A stretch of 64,000 bases of DNA from Phycisphaerales bacterium (GTDB taxonomy: Bacteria; Planctomycetota; Phycisphaerae; Phycisphaerales; UBA1924), in assembly GCA_020845755.1 (NCBI GenBank), contig JADLFE010000045.1:38912-102911 (forward strand), written 5' to 3'. Both the position numbers and the translations under genes were made by a program. The notes below the pieces were generated by a model, which saw only the letters and a program-made list of their open reading frames with translations, made no database searches and was not told the DNA's origin. Positions 1 to 8,394 of this stretch are shown here, one piece after another (position 1 is the stretch's first letter; every line of letters starts with the position of its first letter).

Positions 1-2770
1 TGAGTTCCCAGAAGTGGAGCACGCCGCGAGCGAAGGCGTCGATATTGCCGGCGGCGAGCGATTCTTTCGTGTCGGCGGCGTTGCGCTTGAGATCGTCGAT
101 GATTCGGCGGATTCCGGATGCGCGGCGGAGATAGCGGGTGACGACGCCGTGCAGGATGTCGCGGGCCATGCGCCGGTGCCCGGTGTAGTAGAGGAGCATT
201 CGCTGGCTGAGTTCGCTGGTTCGTGAGGCGTCACAGGAGATCGGGATGACTTCGGGGCGCTGGATGGGGCCGGGATCGGTGCGGACGAGTTTGATGCCGG
301 GCGTGATGCCGCCGGCCTGGTCCTGCCAGCCGCCGCCGGTGCGCATCATCTGTTCAAGGGCGCTGGTGCGATCGATGGTGGTTTGAATCGACCAGCGGCG
401 TCCGAGGAGACGCGCGAGACATGCGAGGATGGATGCGCCGAGGACGGAACTTGTGCCGAGCCCGGAGCCCTTGGGGAGCGCGGAGAAGAGCGTGAGTTCG
501 AGCCCGCCGCCGAGGAGGTCGAGGCGTTTCTTGAGTGGGGTGCTGTCGCGGGGCGTGATGCCCATGAGCACGAGGGCGGCCTTGGCGAGCGCGGTCCAGT
601 CGTGCGGGTCGGAATAGGTGCGCAGGCTCGCGGCGTTTGTAAAGGAGCGTGATTCGCCAAGATCGACGCTGCTGATGCGGATGTGCGGCTTTTCGCAGAG
701 GCGAGCGATGACCTGAACGGGGTACTGGCCGTTGAGCGTGATCGCGCCGTTGACCACGGCGCCGCCCATCTCGTGGCAGACAGGCGGCGTATCAGACCAA
801 CCGCCGGCGAAGTCGATGCGCACGGGGGTGGTGACCCAGATCACCTGATCGAAGTGGATCCTGGCCGGGCCGGGCGCTTCGTGCTGGATGGCGGAGGCGT
901 AGACGGCATCGGCGACGGAATCGAAGGCGGCGGCTCGCGCGTCGCGCCACCACGGGGCACGCCCGGGCTTTGTGCCGGCGAGTCGAGAACGCACGAGTTC
1001 GTCGCCGACCATATGCGCTCGGGCACGATCGAGAGGCGAACGCACGGCGGTGACGGCCTGCTCGATGTGGCGAGCGGCGCTGTGGGCTTCGTCGCGGGAA
1101 TGAATGTCTGCGACGGCGAGTTCGGAGGAAAGCCAGCGATCGCCGAGGATTCTCGAATGGAACGACTTGAGGCGCTCGCGCCGGGCGAGCTCGGCACGCT
1201 GCGCCAGGAGGCGATCGAGATTCACGCGAGTGATCAACTCGGCGAGCGAGGCCTTCGACGCGGCACGCCACTCTGGACACGCGCGGGCGCCGGTCCAGAG
1301 CCAGCGAGATTGAGCGACAACTTCGCGGAGCGGGCCGATGGTCCAAAGCCTGGCGCTCCACAGTGATGTGTCGGCGCCGGAGGTCAGGCCGACATCGATT
1401 GGGGTCAGGCCGGCGGCGGCGAGGGCGTCGAGGAGCGGCTGGTTGCCGAGCGTTCCGCCGCGCTCGGCCTGGGTTTTGAAATCATCGCGCGAGCCGAAGG
1501 CAACGAGGCACCAATCGCGCTTTCCGACGGGAAGGACGCACAGGCCCCAACCCGCGGGGAGTGCCGGCGGCTTCATCGCGCGATCAGGCCAGCCCACGAG
1601 AACGAGATCGTCGCCGTCTGAGGTGATCTCGGCGGCGTCAGAGCACTCGACGACGGCACGCTTGACGCCGCGGACGCGATCAACATCGCTGTTGAAACAG
1701 ACGACGCCCGAACGCTTTCGCCACGGGGCCCAGAGTTGGCTGGATTTGGGGATGACGTCGAGGAGTTCGCGGGTCGTGCCGATGTGGAGGAACTCGCAGC
1801 GATCAAGGGTGCCGGCGTGGAAGGGTGTGGCGGCGATGGCATCGTGAAGCCACGCGAAGGCAGGGCCGTGCTCAGCAAACCGGGCTTGGAATTGCTCGCG
1901 AGATTGCGAGGGCACGAGGGCCATGAGGACGTGCTCGTACAGGTCGATGGCGCGGCCGCCGCGCGAGGCGAGGTCGGCGAGCGGGCCGGGCGCGAGGCGG
2001 ATGTGCTTGCCCTTGACGCGCACGCCCGCGGCGTCGAGGAGTTTGGCGGCGGTATGGACGTCGAAGCCTACGAGGCCCGTGTCGACCAGCACGCTGCCGT
2101 CGGCGGCGATCGCGCCGCGCGAGGCGGCGACGGATTCGCTTGGCTTCTGCAGGAAATCGGTGACGCGGCCGAACTCGTCGCAGACGTAGACGCCGTGACG
2201 CGAGCCGCGACCGGCGTCGGTCTTGAAGGCGACGCCGATGACGCCGGGGCGGCTGATGTCGACGCGCTGGCCGGAAACGCCGAGCATGACATCGCCGGAC
2301 GCGACGAGGACTCGCCCTTCGCGAGAGAGCTCGATTGATGCGAGGTCTTCGAGAACGAGATCGAAGAGAGTCGCGGGGCTGCCCTCGCGGGTTTCACAGG
2401 GGAGGGGGAGGAAGAGTTTGCCCTGGGCGGCGTAGGCGGGGAGGCGACGGCTGTCGCCGCCGGAGTGGATCATGAGGATGCGCTGGTCGGCGAGGGCGGA
2501 TGCGATATCGCGGATGGCGCGGGATTCGACGAGGCGATGGCGGACGACTTCGGCGAGCGCGGCGATGGTGGCGGCCCCGGACCCGATGCGCCGCCCGCCC
2601 ATGTCGGGCACGACGAGCCAACGGCGGCAGAGTGACAGGCCGCCCTCGCTCTGGCGTTGGCGGAGCTGGGTTTCGTAGGCCGCGGCCTGGAAGGAATTGG
2701 TGGCGGTGACGACGAGCCAATCGATGGGGCCGAGGAAGGTGGCGGGATTTGAAGAGACCTTGCGCGTCAT
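1..2770 (-). CDS. fkp: Bifunctional L-fucokinase / fucose-1-phosphate guanylyltransferase, C-terminus cut by window edge
   Basis: This open frame starts at ATG 2770 and runs about 923 codons to the left edge without a stop, so its C-terminus lies outside the window. Full-length Fkp proteins are roughly 950 residues, so little is missing. The C-terminal third is a GHMP kinase: RIDFAGGWSDTPP near residues 652-664 and the glycine-rich ATP loop PKGSGLGTSS near 764-773. The N-terminal ~550 residues fit the fucose-1-phosphate guanylyltransferase domain, with LVVPDMGGRRIGSGAAT near the start and a GDVMLGVSGQRVDI stretch. In characterised Fkp enzymes L-fucose is phosphorylated and then converted to GDP-fucose (salvage pathway). 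A mutarotase gene 94 bases away on the other strand fits this. Family assignment is firm; sugar specificity (fucose versus a related sugar) is inferred. Confidence 0.88.
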   Translation of the reverse strand, partial: MTRKVSSNPATFLGPIDWLVVTATNSFQAAAYETQLRQRQSEGGLSLCRRWLVVPDMGGRRIGSGAATIAALAEVVRHRLVESRAIRDIASALADQRILMIHSGGDSRRLPAYAAQGKLFLPLPCETREGSPATLFDLVLEDLASIELSREGRVLVASGDVMLGVSGQRVDISRPGVIGVAFKTDAGRGSRHGVYVCDEFGRVTDFLQKPSESVAASRGAIAADGSVLVDTGLVGFDVHTAAKLLDAAGVRVKGKHIRLAPGPLADLASRGGRAIDLYEHVLMALVPSQSREQFQARFAEHGPAFAWLHDAIAATPFHAGTLDRCEFLHIGTTRELLDVIPKSSQLWAPWRKRSGVVCFNSDVDRVRGVKRAVVECSDAAEITSDGDDLVLVGWPDRAMKPPALPAGWGLCVLPVGKRDWCLVAFGSRDDFKTQAERGGTLGNQPLLDALAAAGLTPIDVGLTSGADTSLWSARLWTIGPLREVVAQSRWLWTGARACPEWRAASKASLAELITRVNLDRLLAQRAELARRERLKSFHSRILGDRWLSSELAVADIHSRDEAHSAARHIEQAVTAVRSPLDRARAHMVGDELVRSRLAGTKPGRAPWWRDARAAAFDSVADAVYASAIQHEAPGPARIHFDQVIWVTTPVRIDFAGGWSDTPPVCHEMGGAVVNGAITLNGQYPVQVIARLCEKPHIRISSVDLGESRSFTNAASLRTYSDPHDWTALAKAALVLMGITPRDSTPLKKRLDLLGGGLELTLFSALPKGSGLGTSSVLGASILACLARLLGRRWSIQTTIDRTSALEQMMRTGGGWQDQAGGITPGIKLVRTDPGPIQRPEVIPISCDASRTSELSQRMLLYYTGHRRMARDILHGVVTRYLRRASGIRRIIDDLKRNAADTKESLAAGNIDAFARGVLHFWEL

Positions 2771-2863
2771 GCGATGGGCACGCCCCCGGGAGAGATTGGA
2801 AACGCTAGCCTACGCGAAGAGCGGCGTGTTGAAAACGAGAAGTAGGTCCAAAGGAGACGAACC

Positions 2864-3205
2864 GTGAAGACGTATGCCCAGGCGTTGGACCTCAAGGACG
2901 ACCCCAATCTGATCGAAGAGTATGTTCGGCATCACGGGGAAGTATGGCCGGAGGTCGTGGCGGCGTTGCGGTCGATTGGCATCGCGCGGATGAAGATTTT
3001 TCTGCAGGGAACGCGGCTGTTCATGTTCTACGACGCGCCGGATGGCTTCGTGCCCGAGCGTGATTATCAGGCGTATGCGGCGAACGCGAAGTGCCGGGCG
3101 TGGGACACGCTGATGCGCGGCTATCAGCAGCGGGTGCCCGGGGCGCGGCTCGGGGAATGGTGGGAACCGATGGACCTGGTGTTTGATCTGGAGGCGCAGG
3201 CGTGA
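2864..3205 (+). CDS. rhaM: L-rhamnose/L-fucose mutarotase (RhaM family)
   Basis: A 113-residue protein of the RhaM/DUF718 family, which interconverts the alpha and beta anomers of 6-deoxy sugars. Family hallmarks are the early EEYVRHHGEVWPEV segment with its His pair, the TRLFMFYDAP strand, and the C-terminal EWWEPMDLVFDLE. The GTG start at 2864 is preceded by AAGGAG eight bases upstream, which fixes the start. It is divergent from the fucokinase/GDP-fucose pyrophosphorylase gene. Some members of this family act on L-fucose, so supplying the anomer used by that kinase is a reasonable alternative to rhamnose mutarotation. Length is normal for the family (about 104-115 residues). Confidence 0.85.
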   Translation: MKTYAQALDLKDDPNLIEEYVRHHGEVWPEVVAALRSIGIARMKIFLQGTRLFMFYDAPDGFVPERDYQAYAANAKCRAWDTLMRGYQQRVPGARLGEWWEPMDLVFDLEAQA

Positions 3206-3521
3206 ATCGCGCCTGAGAGGATTCACCGCAGAGGACGCTGGGGCGCGGAGGAGAATCAGAACACCAAGGGCTCGAAGATCAAGAAGGGGCGCCGGCACCG
3301 GAGGGTGAGGCCGGTGGAGATCAGTCGCCGTTTGAGACTGCAAGGCGCGGTGTTGAATTGGATTCGACCTGCAGTCTTTACGTGAAGCACTTCGAGACAC
3401 GATTTCGGGGCACCGGAGACGTGTTCGTTGCGTCGGACCTGGCAGCAGCCTCGGGGACACACGGGCGAGGCGCGATCTCGTATCATCTCGGGACGTTCGC
3501 CTCGAAGATGGGATCGATGCC
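3206..3521 (+). other. Intergenic region with a purine-rich GAGG-type repeat
   Basis: No convincing gene lies here. Bases 3219-3255 hold a purine-rich imperfect repeat (CACCGCAGAGGACGC followed by GGGGCGCGGAGGAG). It resembles a dispersed 'accgcagagg-acgcagagg' motif I recall from intergenic regions of many bacteria; its function is unknown to me. No clear promoter or terminator was found. Confidence 0.35.
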
Positions 3522-5216
3522 ATGAAGAAGTCACACGGCAGTTTGAAGAAGCAGGCCGCGACGTACTCGATCGGCCTTGACTATGGCTCAGAGTCGGCCC
3601 GCGCGCTGCTCGTTGATACGCGCACGGGCGAAGAGCTCACAACGTGCGTGTTTCCGTATCCGTCGGGGACGCGCGGCGTGATCCTGTCCAAAGACCCAAA
3701 CCTGGCACGGCAGAATCCCGCTGATTACCTGGCCGCGGCGGAGTTCCTGCTCAAGCGCACGCTGGCGATGGCGAAGAAGGGCATCAGGGGCTTTTCGCCG
3801 ACGCAGATCGTCGGGATCGGTGTGGACACGACGGGCAGCACGCCGTTGCCGGTCGACGCGAGCGGACGGGCACTGGGGATGAACCCGAAGTTTGCCAAGG
3901 ACCCCGCGGCGATGGCGTGGCTCTGGAAGGATCACACGTCGACGGGCGAGGCACGGGAGATCACGGAGAAGGCGCGCGAGCATCGGCCGCAGATGATCGC
4001 GCGGTGCGGCAACACCTACAGCAGCGAGTGGTTCTTCAGCAAGATCCTGCACTGCGCGCGCACGAACCCCAAGGTGTTCAACGCGGCTCATCTGTGGGTC
4101 GAGTGCGCTGACTGGATTCCCGCGGTTCTGACCGGCACCGAGCACCCGGACACGCTGCGGATCGGTGTGTGTGCCGCGGGGCACAAGGCGATGTTCGCCC
4201 ATGATTGGCAGGGGTATCCGGACGCGGAGTTCCTGTCGATGCTCGAGCCGGGTCTGGGCGAGTTGCGTTCGCGATTGCGTGATCGGGCGCTCACGATCGA
4301 TCAATCGGTGGGCGGGCTTTCGGCGGAGTGGGCCAAGCGGACGGGGCTTGCCGCGGGTATTCCGGTGGCGGCCGGCGCGTTCGACGCGCACTTGGGCGCG
4401 ATCGGGAGCGGGATCGAGCCGGGCACGCTCGTCAAGATCATGGGAACGAGCACGTGCGACATCGCGGTCGCGCCGCACGCGGGTCGGTTCCCCGAGATAC
4501 CCGGTTTGTGCGGGATCGTGGACGGCAGCGTGACGCCGAAGATGCTGGGGTTTGAGGCCGGACAGTCGGCGGTGGGCGACATTTTCAATTGGTTCGTCGA
4601 CGTGATGAAGCCAAAGGGCGGGACTCACGAGATCCTGTCGAAGGAAGCGGCGAAGATCCCACCGGGCGCATCGGGACTGCTGGCTCTCGACTGGAACAAC
4701 GGCAATCGAACGGTGCTGGTCGATCAACTGCTGACGGGCTTGCTCATCGGTCAGACGCTGTACACAACGCCGGCGGAGGTATACCGGGCGTTGATCGAGG
4801 CGACGGCGTTCGGCGCGCTCACGATCATCAATCGCTTCGAAGAGTTCGGTGTCAAGATCGATCGCATCGTGAACAGCGGCGGGATTGCGGAGAAGAACCC
4901 GCTGGTGATGCAGATCTATGCCGACGTGACGAGCCGAACGATGTTTGTATCGCGCTCGGGGCAGACGTGCGCACTGGGGGCCGCGATCGCGGGCGCGGTG
5001 GTCGGCGGGGCGCACGCATCAGTGGCGGCGGCGCAGCGGGCGATGACTGGCGTGAAGCCGAGGCCGTTCAAACCAAACCCGAAGGCGCACGCGATCTACG
5101 CGGAGTTGTACCCGCTGTATCGCGCGCTGCACGACGCGTTCGGCACGGCGACCGCGTCAACGCTCAATCACGTCATGAAGCGGCTGATCGAGATCAGGAC
5201 GAGGACGCGCGTGTGA
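3522..5216 (+). CDS. araB: L-ribulokinase (FGGY family)
   Basis: A 564-residue FGGY-family sugar kinase matching AraB in length and motifs. The N-terminal phosphate-binding segment SIGLDYGSESARALLVD lies near residues 16-32. The WLWKDHTS and NTYSSEWFFSKILH segments are typical of ribulokinase, and the C-terminal half has the second ATPase fold with NSGGIAEKNPLVMQIYADV near 450. It would phosphorylate L-ribulose to L-ribulose-5-phosphate in arabinose catabolism. No araA or araD is adjacent. A GH127 beta-L-arabinofuranosidase elsewhere in the window (44316-46784) could supply arabinose. The ATG at 3522 sits directly before a Lys/Ser-rich extension of about 14 residues. Its 3' end is convergent with a kinase gene 32 bases away. 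Confidence 0.88.
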   Translation: MKKSHGSLKKQAATYSIGLDYGSESARALLVDTRTGEELTTCVFPYPSGTRGVILSKDPNLARQNPADYLAAAEFLLKRTLAMAKKGIRGFSPTQIVGIGVDTTGSTPLPVDASGRALGMNPKFAKDPAAMAWLWKDHTSTGEAREITEKAREHRPQMIARCGNTYSSEWFFSKILHCARTNPKVFNAAHLWVECADWIPAVLTGTEHPDTLRIGVCAAGHKAMFAHDWQGYPDAEFLSMLEPGLGELRSRLRDRALTIDQSVGGLSAEWAKRTGLAAGIPVAAGAFDAHLGAIGSGIEPGTLVKIMGTSTCDIAVAPHAGRFPEIPGLCGIVDGSVTPKMLGFEAGQSAVGDIFNWFVDVMKPKGGTHEILSKEAAKIPPGASGLLALDWNNGNRTVLVDQLLTGLLIGQTLYTTPAEVYRALIEATAFGALTIINRFEEFGVKIDRIVNSGGIAEKNPLVMQIYADVTSRTMFVSRSGQTCALGAAIAGAVVGGAHASVAAAQRAMTGVKPRPFKPNPKAHAIYAELYPLYRALHDAFGTATASTLNHVMKRLIEIRTRTRV

Positions 5217-5248
5217 TGCGGATGTCGACGGCAATCGGGAGGCGCGGA

Positions 5249-7630
5249 TCAATGGTCCGACGGTTTGCCCGCCGCGATCGAATCCAACTGCGAAAGGTGA
5301 AGAGCGATATCAGCCAGGAGCACGCTGTCGCGCGGATGCGCGGTCAGCGATGGGGGACGATTGACTTCGAGATACTCAAGCTCCGATCGCACCAGCGCGG
5401 CCACCCGTCGAGCGATCTCCGCGGGGCTGAGCGCCTGGCCGGGCGGCGGTTGGATCGCGGCCAGTTCAACACCCAACTCAGAGAAGGCAGCGACGCGCTC
5501 GACGTGCGATGTACGATGGAAGTTGTCGGCCAGGTCGGCGGCGGCCAGCAGATGTGAGCGGGCGAGGGCGCCTTCTCCCGATTCCATCAGTTCTTCCGCG
5601 GGCGCCTTTCCCCGGCGGAGATACGCGATGCACAGGTCATTCATCGCCAGATGTCGGATATTGGAGGCCTCGTCACCTTGAATCTCGGTCGAACGATTCA
5701 GCGATTCTCGGCAGGCGTATGCAACCTCGAGCGCTTCCGCTTCGTTCGAATTCATCAGCATGTCACAGAGATAGCGCTGAGCCAGGCCGAGTTCGGCCCA
5801 CCGCTGGGCGTTTGAAGGCTGTTGGCGACAGCAAGCGGCGTAAACCCGGATCACTTCACGCATGGCATCGAGATCATGCCCGCGCAGGGCCGCCACCATG
5901 CGGAAGTAGTTGGCGCGCCGATACAGCGCTTGGCCTTCTTCACCGGGCGAGCGTGCGGCCGCCACGGAGAGGTGTTCGGCCGCCTGTCGCAATCGCGGCA
6001 GACCGTTGGGCGATCCCTGAATCAGACCTCGCTGTTCGAGAACATCAGCGAGGTCGATACGTCGCGCGTTGGTGTCGTCGGCGGCCAGCAACGGAACGAG
6101 GATCGCTTCGGCTCGTTGGAGCAGGTCGGTCGCGGCGTCGATCTGCCCGAGGCTTCCGGAGCCGACTCCCCCCACCACTCGGGCCAGTCGCATATAGGTT
6201 TCTGCGATCTTCTGATCGACCCGCGGATCGCCGCCGCTGCGCGCACGGAAGTCCTGGAGGTATTCCATCGAGGCTTCGAGCGCAGCCCGGCGAGTTTCAA
6301 GCGACGTGCCGTCGCTCGCGAGTCGTTCGTTGAGTTTGATGGCGAGCAGGTCGCTGCCCCGGACAAGTTCTTCGAGCATCTGATCCGCCCGTTGCTCGGC
6401 GCTATTGGCACGGAGGAATTGTCTCGCTCCGAAGGCAGCGATCGCAAGGACAGAAGCAAGGGCGACAGCGACTAACGTCAGTGCACGCCTGTGCCGCCGG
6501 GCCGACGCGGCCGCCACGCTCCACAAACTCGGCGGGCGGATCGAGACTTGTGTTCCCGAGACGATGCATCTCAAATCTGCGGCCAACTGACCCACGGACG
6601 GATAGCGATCCTCGGCGCGATTGGACATCGCGCGCGCGACAACGAGCGAGACATCACGGGCGGTCTTGCCGAACGACGCGGGAACCTTCAGCGCAGGCGG
6701 GTTTGCTTCACGGACCTGACGCACGAGTTCGGACAGTGACATGCCGTCTGATGGGAACGCGGGGCGACCGGCGATCAGTTCGTACAGGATGACACCGAGC
6801 GCGTAGACGTCCGATCGCGTATCGGCTGGCTGCCCACTTGCCTGCTCCGGAGACATGTACGGCGCGCTTCCTACAAGGTGTTCGCCCGGGAGCGTCGAGA
6901 GCGTGGCCGCGGGATCGATCTCACGCGCAACACCAAAATCAACGACCTTCGGCTCGCCGGAGGCTGTATCGACAAGAATGTTCGCGGGCTTCAAATCGCG
7001 ATGGATGACACCGCAGCGGTGCGCGTGTTCGACAGCATCGCAGACCTTGGCGTAGAGCGAGAGGAGCGCCACGCCGCATAATTGAGAATCGCGAACGTAC
7101 ACGGTGATGGGCGGTCCCTGCACCAGGTCCATCGCCAGGTAGGGCCAGCTCCCTAGTTCAGTATCAAACTCGCCAGAACCGATCAGCACCGCGATATTCG
7201 GGTGGCGAAGGCGCGAGAGTGCGGCGGCTTCGAACTCGAATCTCCGACGGGCCTCGCGTGTCGCGGCGCCGGCTCGGAGCACTTTGAGCGCGACCAGTTG
7301 CCCTGCCCGAGATTCGGCCTCGTAGACCTCTCCCATCGCGCCGGAGCCAAGGAGGGATTCAATGCGATAGCCCGCGATGCGCGTCCCCGGAGACAGCCCG
7401 GAATCGTGCTCGCGACGCAATCCCGCAAGGCGCAGAACGGGCGGGTCATCGAGAAACTGGTTGGTGCGCTCGTCCGCGGCGAGCATTCTGCGAACGATGG
7501 CGGCCAGAGCACCGTCGTCGCACTTGGCTCTGATCGCATCCTCGCGTTGCTCCTCGGAAAGTTCGAGCAACTCCGCAACGAGCGAGATCGCGCGCGAATC
7601 TTCGAGAGCATCGCACTCGCCCCGTGTCAC
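5249..7630 (-). CDS. Transmembrane serine/threonine protein kinase, coupled to ECF sigma factor
   Basis: A Hanks-type Ser/Thr kinase of about 793 residues. The glycine loop GSGAMGEVYEA is near residues 95-105, the ATP lysine of VALKVL near 116, HRDLKPANIL near 210-219 and DFGVAR near 231. One membrane segment (ALTLVAVALASVLAIAAFGA) follows the kinase domain around residue 390. The remaining ~370 residues are helical and TPR-like, predicted outside the membrane. I chose GTG at 7630 because it overlaps the stop of the upstream sigma factor (GTGA), implying translational coupling. A longer start would lie inside that gene. Coupled ECF/kinase pairs are common in Planctomycetota, where the kinase is thought to control its sigma partner. 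Paralogue of the kinase at 8395-10767. Confidence 0.88.
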   Translation of the reverse strand: MTRGECDALEDSRAISLVAELLELSEEQREDAIRAKCDDGALAAIVRRMLAADERTNQFLDDPPVLRLAGLRREHDSGLSPGTRIAGYRIESLLGSGAMGEVYEAESRAGQLVALKVLRAGAATREARRRFEFEAAALSRLRHPNIAVLIGSGEFDTELGSWPYLAMDLVQGPPITVYVRDSQLCGVALLSLYAKVCDAVEHAHRCGVIHRDLKPANILVDTASGEPKVVDFGVAREIDPAATLSTLPGEHLVGSAPYMSPEQASGQPADTRSDVYALGVILYELIAGRPAFPSDGMSLSELVRQVREANPPALKVPASFGKTARDVSLVVARAMSNRAEDRYPSVGQLAADLRCIVSGTQVSIRPPSLWSVAAASARRHRRALTLVAVALASVLAIAAFGARQFLRANSAEQRADQMLEELVRGSDLLAIKLNERLASDGTSLETRRAALEASMEYLQDFRARSGGDPRVDQKIAETYMRLARVVGGVGSGSLGQIDAATDLLQRAEAILVPLLAADDTNARRIDLADVLEQRGLIQGSPNGLPRLRQAAEHLSVAAARSPGEEGQALYRRANYFRMVAALRGHDLDAMREVIRVYAACCRQQPSNAQRWAELGLAQRYLCDMLMNSNEAEALEVAYACRESLNRSTEIQGDEASNIRHLAMNDLCIAYLRRGKAPAEELMESGEGALARSHLLAAADLADNFHRTSHVERVAAFSELGVELAAIQPPPGQALSPAEIARRVAALVRSELEYLEVNRPPSLTAHPRDSVLLADIALHLSQLDSIAAGKPSDH

Positions 7631-8199
7631 TGCTGGGCCTCCGAGGGGCGCATTCGCTCGAGCAGCCACGCACGGGACGCCCGCCAACGCCGCCCCACGG
7701 CGTGTCGCTCCTCGCTCAGCAGATCGGCGACGTCGCAGGTCGAAAGCCCCGCAAAGTAGCGGAGCATCACGATCTGATGCCCCAGCGGGTCAAGGTCGCG
7801 GAGGCGTGCGAGGTGATCGCTTAGCGCCTCGTGATCGACGGACGTTTCCATCGCAAGGGTGTCATCTCGTCCATCATCGAAGGACTCTCTTCCGAGTTGT
7901 CCGCCGCGCTTGATGGTCTTTCGCCGGCGGGCGTGATCGATCAGAACGCGTTGCATCGCCATGGCGGCCGCATCGAAGAACTGCTTCCGGCTTGACCAGG
8001 GATTCTTGTTTCCCTGGAGCCGCACGTATGCTTCATGCACCAGAGCGGTGGCGCTCAGAGTGTGCCCAGACCGTTCGCCCGCCAGTTTCGAGCGTGCGAT
8101 CGCCTTCAGATCTTGATATAAGAGCGCGATCAGCGCCGCGGTAGGCACTCCCTCTTGCTCACTCCGAGGTGGATTGCGGGTTTGCAGCACGTCTTCCAT
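7627..8199 (-). CDS. ECF-type RNA polymerase sigma factor (Sigma70_ECF family)
   Basis: A 190-residue sigma factor of the group typified by ALIALLYQDLKAIARSKL followed by ERSGHTLSATALVHEAYVRLQG (region 2), then IDHARRRKTIKRGG and a C-terminal region 4 helix-turn-helix (ATCDVADLLSEERHAVGRRW-like) that would contact the -35 element. It overlaps its downstream kinase by four bases, so both are probably made from one transcript. A TATAAT-like hexamer lies 42 bases upstream. It is clearly paralogous to the sigma factor at 10764-11330. The regulated promoters are unknown. Confidence 0.88.
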   Translation of the reverse strand: MEDVLQTRNPPRSEQEGVPTAALIALLYQDLKAIARSKLAGERSGHTLSATALVHEAYVRLQGNKNPWSSRKQFFDAAAMAMQRVLIDHARRRKTIKRGGQLGRESFDDGRDDTLAMETSVDHEALSDHLARLRDLDPLGHQIVMLRYFAGLSTCDVADLLSEERHAVGRRWRASRAWLLERMRPSEAQQ

Positions 8200-8240
8200 C
8201 GAATCCCCTGGATGATCTCCATCGCCGAGTTCGTCGATCC

Positions 8241-8246
8241 ATTATA
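8241..8246 (-). promoter_or_regulatory. Possible -10 box of the sigma/kinase operon
   Basis: On the minus strand this reads TATAAT, 42 bases before the sigma factor start. No good TTGACA-like hexamer lies 16-18 bases upstream, so housekeeping recognition is uncertain. Confidence 0.35.
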
Positions 8247-8394
8247 ACAATGGGCGGTCAAACCTCGTCGAAACTTGGAGTTGCGCAGCAACAGGATTGT
8301 GTTAGGGTCATGTGCACGTCGCCTTCATCTCATGCTTGCGCTGTGATGCAGCAACGGAGAGCAAGGTGTACAAAGCGTGGAGAATCGACATCCC

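Noticed and set aside
1736..2338. Plus-strand frames of 60-230 codons in the first 2.7 kb
   Set aside because: The minus strand carries one uninterrupted Fkp frame with GHMP motifs, which explains the region.
3588..5015. 475-codon minus-strand frame inside araB
   Set aside because: Arg-rich antisense shadow of a clearly recognisable ribulokinase.
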